Shown piece after piece: positions 1 to 9,300 of a stretch of 54,167 nt of DNA. This stretch comes from an uncultured Clostridia bacterium (lineage in GTDB: Bacteria; Bacillota; Clostridia; TANB77; CAG-508), in assembly GCA_947589645.1 (NCBI GenBank), contig CANQCG010000006.1:1-54167 (forward strand). Direction: 5' to 3'. The position numbers and the translations under genes are program-made. Every line of letters begins with the position of its first letter. The first letter of the stretch is position 1. The notes below the pieces were generated by a model. It searched no databases and had not been told where the DNA came from. It saw only the letters and a list, made by a program, of their open reading frames with translations.

Positions 1-852
1 ATTTATATAACTGGTTCAAATGCTTTTTTATTAAGTAGTGATTTAGCAACATTATTTACAGGAAGAACTTTTAGCTTTGAAATATATCCATTTTCATTTA
101 AAGAATATCTACAATATTATAAATACAAAGATATTCAAGAAGCATTTGATAATTATGTAAAAGAAGGTGGAATGTCAGGTTCGTATGTGTACAAAACACA
201 AATTGATAAATATAAATATATAGAAGATGTTTTTAATACTTTAATATTAAGAGATATAAAGCAAAAATATAATATAAGAAATATAGATATACTAAACAAC
301 TTAAGTAATTATTTAATAGACAATATTTCTAATTTAACTTCTTCAAATAATATAACTAATTATTTGAATAGTAATAAAATTGAAATAACGGATAAAACAA
401 TTAAAAATTATATTGATTATTTGTGCAATTCTTTTGCTTTTTATAAAATAAAAAGATATGATATAAAAGGTAAAAAGTATTTGTCTACTCAAGACAAATA
501 CTATCTAGCAGATCATTCTATAAAATATGCAACTCTTGGAACTTCAAATATGGATTATGGAAGAACATATGAAAATATCGTTGCAATAGAACTTTTAAGA
601 AGGGGTTATGAGTTATATGTTGGAACTCTATATAAAAAGGAAATTGATTTTATTGCCCAAAAGCGTAATGAAAAAATTTATATTCAGGTAGCAGACAATA
701 TAGATTATCAAGATACATTAAATAGAGAAGCTGAACCACTTTTACAAATAAAAGATGCCTATCCTAAAATTATAATAGCAAGAACAAAACACGAAAATTA
801 TCAATACGAAGGTATACAAATATATGATATTGCTAATTGGCTTGCAAAATAG
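1..852 (+). CDS. Orphan AAA ATPase with DUF4143 C-terminal domain (3' part only)
   Basis: The reading frame is open from the first base of the window, so the gene starts upstream and only the last 283 codons are seen. The visible N-terminal part reads ITGSNAFLLSSDLATLFTGR followed by a PFSFKEYL motif. This is the sensor-like segment typical of bacterial ATPases of the AAA_14/DUF4143 family. The C-terminal 100 residues (GRTYENIVAIELLRRGYELYVG, then KEIDFIAQ) look like the nuclease-fold DUF4143 domain. The Walker motifs lie outside the window. Members are usually single genes of unknown role, often strain-variable. The family call is fairly safe; no function can be given. Confidence 0.8.
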   Translation: MYITGSNAFLLSSDLATLFTGRTFSFEIYPFSFKEYLQYYKYKDIQEAFDNYVKEGGMSGSYVYKTQIDKYKYIEDVFNTLILRDIKQKYNIRNIDILNNLSNYLIDNISNLTSSNNITNYLNSNKIEITDKTIKNYIDYLCNSFAFYKIKRYDIKGKKYLSTQDKYYLADHSIKYATLGTSNMDYGRTYENIVAIELLRRGYELYVGTLYKKEIDFIAQKRNEKIYIQVADNIDYQDTLNREAEPLLQIKDAYPKIIIARTKHENYQYEGIQIYDIANWLAK

Positions 853-1552
853 TAAAAATAGGAGTTAAAATTTAAATATGATAAAATTAAAATCTTAATA
901 TGAGTCAATATAAAATTAAAAAAATTTGTTAGAGTAGGAGAGAGGGCAGTTTTGAAAAATAGATATCTTAAATTAAATAAAAATTAATAAAATTTCAAAA
1001 TTAAGATTTTGAAAAATTTATTTTACGAACATTAAATTTCAAAACCGAACATTTGTTATAATTAAAATTTTAGAAATTTAAATGTAATTTTATAAAATTT
1101 TAAAAATAAATTTCTATTTATAATATTATATAATAATTTCATTTTATAAAGCTTCAAAATCAATTTTAAGACATTTTTATATTTAACTCATAAAGTTATC
1201 ATCTGAAATTTAATTTGAATATTTAAAAATTATTACTAATATGATATAAATTTACTAAAATATTGTAAAATTAATGATTTTTGAAAAATGCTGAAAAATG
1301 GCCAAAAAAACGACGCACAAGAATCGATTTTAAGGCGTTTTTAAAAAAAGGTAATATAACTTGTTGTCTATAAATTTGGACAAAATACTGAAATATAAGG
1401 ATTTCATGAATTTTTGAAAAAATATTATAAGAATGAGTTTGTTGAGTAAGAAAACCTGTAAAAGCCTTAAATTTAGCGAGATAGGACATCATTTCAAAAA
1501 AGTCCTATTTCTATTTGCGCAAAACTTTGATTTTGTGCAGTGTTATAATAAA
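853..1552. other. AT-rich intergenic stretch without a convincing gene
   Basis: About 700 bp with almost only A and T up to position 1270. A 73-codon open frame lies on the minus strand at 1271-1492, but it has no ribosome binding site and no recognisable domain. A short motif recurs imperfectly: AATCAATTTTAAGACATTTTT near 1158 and AATCGATTTTAAGGCGTTTTT near 1322. The stretch may be a decayed gene or simply spacer. Confidence 0.5.
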
Positions 1553-1580
1553 GATTAAAGAGGAAACATATGTCTCCTCT
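1553..1580 (-). terminator. Rho-independent terminator after aspartokinase gene
   Basis: On the minus strand AGAGGAGAC-ATAT-GTTTCCTCT forms a 9-bp stem (one G-U pair) with a 4-base loop, followed by TTTAAT. It lies 15-40 bases beyond the stop codon of the aspartokinase gene. Confidence 0.75.
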
Positions 1581-1594
1581 ATTCTATATTTTAT

Positions 1595-2569
1595 CTAAAT
1601 TTGTTCAATAATCTCTTTATGCAATTCTTGTAAAATTGTATTATCAACTACAGTTTTAAAAACTATAGCAATCTTTGTTCTTGTAATATCTATATTTAAA
1701 ATATCTAAATTATTTTTCTCTATTATATTCATTATTTTTTTATAAATTTCATTATTTGACATAAAGCCATTCCCTATTATAGATAACCTGGAAATTTCTT
1801 TTTTTACAATATTCTTAACTACTGTTCCTTCTATCTGAGTTTTATTTGATATTAATGTACCTGGTTCATCATTAAAAGTAGACTTAGCAATTATTGGGAT
1901 GTTATACTTCTCTCCTATTTCAACGCATCTATTATGAAGAACTTTTGCTCCCTCACTTGATATTTCTAACATTTCATCATATGAAATTTCATCGATTTTT
2001 TTAGTATTTGTGACTTTATTAGGATCTGATGTATAAATACCGTCTACATCTGAGTAAATATAACAGCTTTTTGAATTTAAAGCTGCAGCTAATGCCACTG
2101 CAGTAGTATCTGAGCCTCCTCTTCCTAAGGTTGTAACATCATTTTTAGAATTAACACCTTGAAAACCTGCAACTATTACTATTTTTCCATTATCTAATTC
2201 TTGATTTATGCGTGATGTGTTTATGCTTTTTATAATTGCACTTTGATTTATATCGTCAGTTACAATTCCTGCCTGCCAACCTGTTAATGAGATTGCATTG
2301 TAATTTTTAGCTAATAGAAGCATAGCAAGTTTTGATGCAGTTATTTGTTCACCAATACTTACAAGTGCATCTAATTCCCTTGGGTTTGGACAAATAGATA
2401 AACTTTTGGCCTCCGAAATTAAATGGTCTGTAGTTTTGCCTTGAGCAGAAACTACAGCAACTATTTTGTTATTATTATTATATAAATTAATTATTTTTTG
2501 AGCTACTAAATTAAGCTTTTCATCATTAGCAACTGAACTTCCTCCAAACTTTAATATTATAGTATTCAT
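1595..2569 (-). CDS. lysC: Aspartokinase, short form with apparently one ACT domain
   Basis: Aspartate kinase phosphorylates L-aspartate, the first step to lysine, threonine, methionine and diaminopimelate. The start ATG at 2569 (MNTIILKFGGSSVA) is preceded by AGAAGG at a good distance; a longer frame starting at 2602 lacks such a site. Visible motifs are KFGGSSVA at the N-terminus, the GFQG and TLGRGGSDTTAVALA segment, and YSDVDGIYTSDPNKV. The protein is 324 residues against about 400-450 for usual enzymes. After the kinase domain only about 70 residues remain, and these resemble the second ACT domain (ISRLSIIGNGF). The first, usually effector-binding, ACT domain seems to be missing, so feedback control may differ. 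Confidence 0.9.
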   Translation of the reverse strand: MNTIILKFGGSSVANDEKLNLVAQKIINLYNNNNKIVAVVSAQGKTTDHLISEAKSLSICPNPRELDALVSIGEQITASKLAMLLLAKNYNAISLTGWQAGIVTDDINQSAIIKSINTSRINQELDNGKIVIVAGFQGVNSKNDVTTLGRGGSDTTAVALAAALNSKSCYIYSDVDGIYTSDPNKVTNTKKIDEISYDEMLEISSEGAKVLHNRCVEIGEKYNIPIIAKSTFNDEPGTLISNKTQIEGTVVKNIVKKEISRLSIIGNGFMSNNEIYKKIMNIIEKNNLDILNIDITRTKIAIVFKTVVDNTILQELHKEIIEQI

Positions 2570-2602
2570 TATGATTACCTTCTTTTTTCTTATGAGAAAC
2601 AT

Positions 2603-2618
2603 TGTTTAAATTTAAACA
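2603..2618. promoter_or_regulatory. 16-bp perfect palindrome in aspartokinase leader
   Basis: TGTTTAAATTTAAACA is a perfect inverted repeat lying between the predicted promoter and the start codon of the aspartokinase gene. Its position just downstream of the -10 box suits a repressor site, but the site is AT-rich and no regulator is known. Confidence 0.35.
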
Positions 2619-2631
2619 TAGTCGATATTAT

Positions 2632-2660
2632 ATTATATTAAAATTATAAAAAGAAGTTAA
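2632..2660 (-). promoter_or_regulatory. Predicted promoter of aspartokinase gene
   Basis: On the minus strand TTAACT, a 17-base spacer and a perfect TATAAT box form a sigma-A-type promoter about 65 bases upstream of the start codon. The -35 box is weak, and in AT-rich DNA chance matches are common. Confidence 0.45.
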
Positions 2661-2666
2661 ATTTTT

Positions 2667-3089
2667 TTACTCAATAGGTTTTTGTAATTCTATTTTTTTA
2701 ATTTGTTGCTCGAAATTTCCTAGTAAAGTTATATTTACTAGATATTGTCCCCTTGCTTCCAAAAATCCTATGATTTGTTCAACAGAAGATACAACATTAT
2801 TATTTTCATCTAAAGCCATAATTAACACAGATTCGTATTGTAAATCTCTGTTAGAGGTGTTTTCAATTTTAAAGTCTATATTTGTAGATTCTGCTTTTTC
2901 CTCATAACTTATTTCTACATCTTTAATAATCATGTCATTATATTCACTACTTATTGTTATGTTACTTTTACCCTTACTCTTTTTTGAAGGTTTGGTATTA
3001 CTTGCAATAGCTATTATAATTAGCATAATTATAGCAAGTAGTATTAATGATACTATAGCTACTCGTGTGATATTAAGTTTCTTTTTCAT
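2667..3089 (-). CDS. Small membrane-anchored extracytoplasmic protein
   Basis: A 140-residue protein with a basic N-terminus, one strong membrane helix at about residues 8-29 (VAIVSLILLAIIMLIIIAIA), a Lys/Ser-rich linker and an outside domain of about 90 residues. The outside part (DMIIKDVEISYEEKAESTNI, then KIENTSNRDLQYESVLIMAL) has the beta-sandwich pattern of FxLYD-type or related immunoglobulin-like domains. The gene begins 22 bases after the end of prfB and is probably cotranscribed with it. No role can be assigned. Confidence 0.6.
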   Translation of the reverse strand: MKKKLNITRVAIVSLILLAIIMLIIIAIASNTKPSKKSKGKSNITISSEYNDMIIKDVEISYEEKAESTNIDFKIENTSNRDLQYESVLIMALDENNNVVSSVEQIIGFLEARGQYLVNITLLGNFEQQIKKIELQKPIE

Positions 3090-3111
3090 TTTATCACGCC
3101 CCCATATCTTA

Positions 3112-4216
3112 TTAATTTATATTATTTTTTAAGCAAGCTTCTATAAAACCATCTATTTCACCATTCATAACGGCTTCAACATTTCCAACTTCGTAATTTG
3201 TTCTATGATCTTTTACTAAAGTGTATGGGCAAAATACATAAGAACGTATTTGACTTCCCCATGCAATATCTCTTTGTTCGCCCTTTAATTCCTGTATTGT
3301 TTCCTTTTGCTCTCTTTCTTTTAAATCTAATAATTTTGATTTTAACATTTTCATTGCAGTATCTTTATTTTGAAATTGTGAACGTTCGGTTTGGCAAGCT
3401 ACTACTATTCCAGTTGGAATATGTGTTAATCTTACGGCTGATGAGGTTTTGTTTATATGTTGTCCACCTGCACCAGAGGCCCTGTATACATCCATTTTTA
3501 TATCTTCAGGGTTTATATCTAATTCTATGTCATCTGTTATTTCTGGTAATACTTCTAAAGAAGCAAATGAGGTATGTCTTCTTCCTCCTGCATCAAATGG
3601 AGAGATTCTAACTAGACGATGTACTCCTTTTTCACATTTTAGGTATCCATACGCATTTTCGCCAATTATTTCAAAGGTTACACTTTTAAGGCCTGCCTCA
3701 TCACCCTCTAAATAATCAAGTTCTTGTACTTCAAATCCATTTTTAGTTGCCCATCTTGTATACATTCTGTATAGCATTTCTGCCCAGTCTTGTGATTCTG
3801 TTCCACCTGCTCCAGGGTGTAAAGTTAAAATCGCATTATTTTTATCATATTTGCCTGATAAAAGTGTTGAAAGCTCAAATTTCTCTAGATCTTTTTGAAG
3901 TGTCAAAGTATTTTTTAATATGTCAGCCGCCATTTGCTCATCATTTTCCACAGTTACTAATTCAGTTAGTTCTTGTAAACTTTTTATTTCATTTTTGAGC
4001 CTATGGTATGTGTTACATTTATTTTTTAAAGATTTAATTTTAGAAAGAATTGAAGAACTTTTTGTACTATCGTTCCAAAAACCTTCCTTAATTGTTTCTT
4101 TTTCTAAGATAGATAATTCACTTTCTAGTTTGGAAATGTCAAAGTGAATCACCTAAACTTTGTAATTTTTCTTTCATTGATTGTAATAATCGAGTATTTT
4201 CATCTAATTCGACCAA
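3112..4216 (-). CDS. prfB: Peptide chain release factor 2, made by programmed +1 frameshift
   Basis: RF2 recognises UAA and UGA stop codons and releases the finished protein. The main frame (from 4140 down) holds the SPF anticodon-like tripeptide (RISPFDAGG) and the GGQ motif (GAGGQHINKTSSAVR). The first 25 codons lie in another frame, starting at TTG 4216 (MVELDENTRLL) or possibly GTG 4225. They end at an in-frame TGA in CTT-TGA-C at 4144-4138. The TTG is favoured because AGGAAGTGA lies 5 bases ahead of it. Joined, the protein is about 367 residues, normal for RF2. The dGTPase-like gene ends its upstream neighbour 32 bases away. Confidence 0.95.
4138..4156 (-). promoter_or_regulatory. RF2 programmed +1 frameshift site
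   Basis: The minus strand reads TTTAGGTGATTCACTTTGAC. CTT-TGA-C is the classic slippery site, with the SD-like AGGTGA a few bases upstream acting as stimulator. Slow reading of UGA when RF2 is scarce lets the ribosome slip +1 into the long frame, giving autoregulation. This mechanism is established for prfB of most bacteria. Confidence 0.93.
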
Positions 4217-4248
4217 ACTATTCACTTCCTTCTATACGATGTAATTTT

Positions 4249-5424
4249 TCAAAATCTGATTATTTTATTATACATATCAATAGCATAATTATCTGTCATT
4301 CCTGAAATATACAAGATGATAGCTTTATAATAATCTTTTTCATCTTGAATATTAAATATTACATCATTTTTATTTTCCGCGTTTCTTTCTAAATTCCAAT
4401 AATTTTTTAGCCAATCATTAAAATCGTTCAGCAAATCGGGACATATCTTTTCTGCTTTTGACATATTCTTATATGATTCCTTTAGCAAATCATATATAGT
4501 ATTTAGTATTAATTTAAAGTAATGAGTAGATTTTAATAATTTATCTGATAAATAAATTTTTTTATAATTAAACTTTTTTAAGTTATTAACCATTTCGAAT
4601 GTCTTATTTGAAAAGCATAAGCCATCATCACTATTAGAGTTCATACATAAATCATATATTAAATCACTAATTATATTTGTATTATTTATAACTGAATTGC
4701 AATTTAAAATATTATATAATTCTTTAAGATTTTTGTCTAAAATGCCTAAGGTTATAGCATCTGCGATGTCTCTTCCTAAATAAGATATTTTATCAGCAAC
4801 TTTAACAACGCATCCTTCCCATGTGTAAGGTGCAAATTGGTTAGTCTTTTTATATTTTGCTAAATCAATATATTCGTCACGTGGTTTTAGATTATTTTGA
4901 TCTATTTCGCCACAATGAGAAATGATTCCATCTCTTACCGCATATGTTAAGTTCATGTTTTGCTTATTACCTTCTATGTCTTCTAACAATTCTATTTTGT
5001 CGACCATTTGTAGCCCATTTTTTTCATGCCAAAAACTTTCTCCAATATCTCTTTTTGAAATTTCTGATAAAAAGCTTTCGCCTTGATGCCCAAATGGACT
5101 ATGCCCTATGTCATGTGCAGTTGCAATTGCTCTTGTAAGGTCAGTATTTAATCCTAAATTTTTTGCAATGGTATAACTTATAGATTCTACATGTACAACA
5201 TGTTCTATTCTAGTGCAGATATGGTCATTTTGAGGAGAGAAAAATACTTGAGTTTTATTCTTCAGTCTTCTATATCCCATGCTATGTATAATTCTTGTAT
5301 AATCTCTTTCAAATTCTGTACGTGTATCATTACTTCTTGTATATAGTGTTTTTTCTCTTTTTATTGCATGTTGCCATTTTGGACTATTTTCAGTTGTAGC
5401 TAAGTTTGATAAATTATTGTTCAT
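4249..5424 (-). CDS. dgt: dGTPase-like HD-domain triphosphohydrolase
   Basis: A 391-residue HD-superfamily protein of the dGTPase type, which hydrolyses deoxynucleoside triphosphates to the nucleoside and tripolyphosphate. Visible motifs: MGYRRLKNKTQVF near residue 50, TRIEHVVHV with the first metal histidine (about residue 75), and ATAHDIGHSPFGHQGE with the H-D pair at about 104-105. WEGCVVKVADKISYLGRDI supplies the last aspartate. The start is preceded by AGGAGTAAAAT. It sits just upstream of prfB in the same direction. Nucleotide preference cannot be read from the sequence; the gene name is by family likeness. Confidence 0.88.
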   Translation of the reverse strand: MNNNLSNLATTENSPKWQHAIKREKTLYTRSNDTRTEFERDYTRIIHSMGYRRLKNKTQVFFSPQNDHICTRIEHVVHVESISYTIAKNLGLNTDLTRAIATAHDIGHSPFGHQGESFLSEISKRDIGESFWHEKNGLQMVDKIELLEDIEGNKQNMNLTYAVRDGIISHCGEIDQNNLKPRDEYIDLAKYKKTNQFAPYTWEGCVVKVADKISYLGRDIADAITLGILDKNLKELYNILNCNSVINNTNIISDLIYDLCMNSNSDDGLCFSNKTFEMVNNLKKFNYKKIYLSDKLLKSTHYFKLILNTIYDLLKESYKNMSKAEKICPDLLNDFNDWLKNYWNLERNAENKNDVIFNIQDEKDYYKAIILYISGMTDNYAIDMYNKIIRF

Positions 5425-5481
5425 ATTTTACTCCTCAAGTAACAATTTATATATATAGTATATATAGTATTTATTTTATTA

Positions 5482-6357
5482 TTAGTATGCATAATAATTT
5501 ACACCTAATTGTTGTAATCTAGCTATTCTATCATTAGAATTTGGATGTGTTGAATTTAAAGCTTTCAAAAATCCATTTTCAGATGCAATATCAATATTTA
5601 GTTTATCCAATGCTTTTGCTAAATTATTTCCATACCCTATTTTATATGCAAACTCATCAGCAACATATTCATTTATTCTCATTGACATGTACATAAATAA
5701 CATACAAAATTTTGTCCATAGCCAAATTAATGATGCTGACATTATTCCTGTTATAAATACAATTATTGATCCAAATGTACTTCTCATATTGATGGCAAAT
5801 AATGAACATATCGCTATAATTATCCATGCAATTATTTTTAATCCTATCAAAATTACTGAAATAAATAAATTTGATCCTCCTATAAGAAGTTGTATTTCTG
5901 AATGCCTATTAGCTAAATGTCCTAATTCATGTGCTAGTACTCCCATTATTTCTTCATCAGATAATTGAAACAATCCAGAGGTAACACAAATTGTTCTTCT
6001 TCCAATTGCATAAGCATTTGGAGATGAATCATATATTACTTTTAGTTTAATCGAATTAACCATTTTAGGGGCTTCTTTTTTTGCTTTATTATATACAATC
6101 TCAAGTAATGGTACTATTCTTATTTTCATATCTGTTCTTTTCATTTTTCTGCCACCAGCCATTAATACCATTATCCATTCTCCTATTGGCGATAATGAAA
6201 TTACTATTCCAGCTACATACCCTACAATTATCCATTCTATATATGAAAAATCTTCAAAACCATTTGTAAAGAAATATGTAATTAATCCTAAATTTAAACA
6301 GCAAAACAATATTGTTCCTATATTTGAAATTCTAAATATTTTTTTTATTAAATCCAT
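5482..6357 (-). CDS. HtpX-like M48 integral membrane zinc protease
   Basis: A 291-residue membrane protease of family M48. Zinc motif HELGH at about residues 143-147 (VLAHELGHLANRHSE), with the third ligand region at NEYVADEFAYKIG. Membrane segments are seen at about residues 10-30, 42-64, 162-185 and 193-220. HtpX-type enzymes cut damaged or misassembled membrane proteins, with the active site facing the cytoplasm. The start codon lies 4 bases after the stop codon of the FtsK-type ATPase gene, and its ribosome binding site (AAGAGG) lies inside the last ATPase codons. The two are therefore very probably translationally coupled, and this protease may belong to the ubiquitin-like/secretion operon. 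Confidence 0.88.
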   Translation of the reverse strand: MDLIKKIFRISNIGTILFCCLNLGLITYFFTNGFEDFSYIEWIIVGYVAGIVISLSPIGEWIMVLMAGGRKMKRTDMKIRIVPLLEIVYNKAKKEAPKMVNSIKLKVIYDSSPNAYAIGRRTICVTSGLFQLSDEEIMGVLAHELGHLANRHSEIQLLIGGSNLFISVILIGLKIIAWIIIAICSLFAINMRSTFGSIIVFITGIMSASLIWLWTKFCMLFMYMSMRINEYVADEFAYKIGYGNNLAKALDKLNIDIASENGFLKALNSTHPNSNDRIARLQQLGVNYYAY

Positions 6358-6361
6358 AGTT

Positions 6362-9300
6362 TTACCTCTTTAATAATTTATCCAAAAATTCTTCCAATTC
6401 TTTTTTCTTTGGAAATATATAAGGTTTTAATTGAAATGTACTTTTCAAAGAATCTGTGTAATATACGGTATTGTCTTTTAAAGATTTTAAAGAAACACCA
6501 TCAATCAAAGAATCTGCATCAGAATCGTTTAGTGCAAATACATATCTTTCTGGAAATTTGTTAAGAACATTTTCACCATAATACATACATTCTTTTACAC
6601 TTTGGAATTCTAAAGATGTTATAATAAAATTAATTCCATAAGCTGAGCCATCATCAATTAATTTTATAAATTTTGCACTAACATTCTCATCACTTGAAGA
6701 ACTGCTATCAAATCCAAAATCAAATGCATTACTGCTCATAAAATCATTGTCATCATTTTCTTGGATTTCTTCTGTTTCTTCTAAATAATCACTTTCATTT
6801 ACGTTTTCACCTTTTATAATATTTTTTAAAACATCTAAATATTGAAAGTTTTTAATTAATACAACTAATTGTTTATCAGTTATATTTTTCTTAGCATCTA
6901 AATAAAAGTCATATGCTTCTTTAATAAATTTAATAATATCTGCTCTTGTTTGTGCAATTTTAAATCTTTCTCCAAATCTACTAAATTCAGTATAATAAGA
7001 ATCCTCAGGTATGTTTCCATCTAGTATTAAATCTCCATCTATATATAATAATTTAGTTTTTTCATTTAACAATACTCCTAATGTATATAGATTTATAATA
7101 TTTTCGTTCATTTTCTCATTTGCACCACAGATTAATGTATTGTGTTTACGTTTTTTATCAAATATTGCTGATAATGGGTCAGCGACTTTAATTAATGTTC
7201 CTATTTTTATTGAAATTGGTAATTTATCTGTCATTTCTACTGGTAAAACAGCCATTAAATCAGTTGTTTTACTTCCTTCAAATGATTGCATATTATACTC
7301 ACAATCAGCAAATTTTGCTGCAATCAAATTCAAATATTTTTCTTGTGTTTTATCATCACAAAATGCTGCTCTTAATCCAATATTATCTTGTTCTGTATAT
7401 TCTTCATTAAGTACAGCTGTTCCAATAGGTCCTCTCATCATATCTAATGCTTTTGTATCGTTTCTGTCTGTAAACAAATATCTAGCATCATATTCACCAC
7501 ATTTTAGACCTATTCTTATTCTCATTTGTTCAATAGTTCCACTATCTAATGATAAATCTGAAATAATTTTAGTTGATTGTGTTGCCATTAATAAATGAAT
7601 TCCATATGAACGACCTTCTGTTACTATTCTCTTTGTTAGTTCTGCGCAATGATTTGCTACTTTACGGTTTGTTGAATCATTAAATAAAATTTGAAATTCA
7701 TCCATAATTACTAGTATTTTAGGCATAGCATTTCCAGATAATTTTACATATTCTGATAATTTAGAGGCATTTACAGATTTAAATTTTTCACTTCGTCTTT
7801 CAATTTCTGAAACTAGGTCTTCTAAAATACTCTCCCCAAATTCTTGCATTGCGTCTAAAGCAAGTAGTTTAATATGAGGTAAACGATAAGAATCATATAT
7901 TTTGAACTCTGTACCTCCTTTAAAGTCCATCAAATATAAATTCAATAAATCTGGTGTATAGTGTAACATTGCACTCATTATTAATGTATGTAATAATGTT
8001 GATTTTCCAGAACCAGTAGCACCAGCGACTAGAGCATGATGTGAAGAGCCTTTTCCAAATACTATTGGGATTATTGATTCTCCATCACCAATTCCTATAG
8101 GTATACTTAAGTCTTTATCAGTATTTCTTGAGAATAATTCTTTGTCTAATATGTCTTCAAATGAGAAACCTTTTCCTTTTATCTTTATACTTACTTCTTT
8201 GTATTTTTTTATAAATTCACTTATAGTTAAATTATCTAAAGGTTCTTTTATTGTAACTGGTAAGTTAAATGGTTCTATATAATAGTTTTTATCTGCAATT
8301 TCTATTATAGAGGAATATGTTTTCATTTTATTTAACATATCATCTATTCCATTATAAGAAGAATAGTCTACATCTTTGTTATATCCTATTAAAGTATAAA
8401 TACCACACTTTCCCCCATTTTTTAATATATTTAATAAAAGTTCTATATTTCTACTTTCAAATCCGGAAGGGAAATCATATATTACAAGCAATTTACATGG
8501 TTCTGCTCTATTAGGATTATTTTGATTATAATCTAATAAGTTTTTATATTTATTTGATAATTTATTTTGAATTAAATCATCAATCTTTATATTTATTTTT
8601 TGTAAAAATTCTGTAATATCTTCTTTGTTTGTATAAATTTTTTCATCAAATGCATCTACACAGTCTTTTTTAAAGTCTAAAAATTGTTGTATACTTCCAC
8701 CCTTTTGCTCACAATCCATAATGCTCACATTTATCTTTGCTACAGGGAACATAGATAGTGTTGACCAAATTATATGGTTTGCAAAATCTAGCATTTTATT
8801 TCTAGTTGACTCTGTATATGTAGTTAAAAAGTTACAAGAAGCTCCACAATCCATAAATAATGGTAATGCAATTTTTCCGTTTTCATCTCTAAATTCTTTT
8901 TGAATTTGTTCATACCCAAAACTATCAATAAATAAATCTGATGGATAATGTGTTATTCCGATAGGAATTTTTCTTAAATATATTGCACTTTCATCAGGCG
9001 AAGTTCCAAATTTTTCATTATATTCTGAAATTGCTGTTTTGATGTTATCTATATTTTCTTGTAAATCTTCATCTGTTTTACTTTCCATAAGATTTCTTAT
9101 GTCTTGTGGTAAAGCAATTCCTTTATTTTTAATACCATCATTTATTAAAATATATTTTGAGAAGAAGTTTCCAAACTCTGGTTTTGATGGCATTGGTAAA
9201 CTTACAAATGGTATTGTTGCATACTCAAAACTATTTGAAGTTTGTTGTATATTAATACAATTTTCTTTTATTTTCTTTATACTATCTTGTAATTCTTTTG

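Noticed and set aside
1046-1059. LexA-like CGAACATTTGTTAT
   Set aside because: Agrees with half of the consensus only, and no gene with a promoter lies downstream.
1271-1492. 73-codon minus-strand frame in the AT-rich gap
   Set aside because: No ribosome binding site, no recognisable domain and a composition typical of chance frames in AT-rich DNA.
3198-4147. Several plus-strand frames opposite prfB
   Set aside because: Antisense shadows of a well-conserved gene; none has a ribosome site or family motif.
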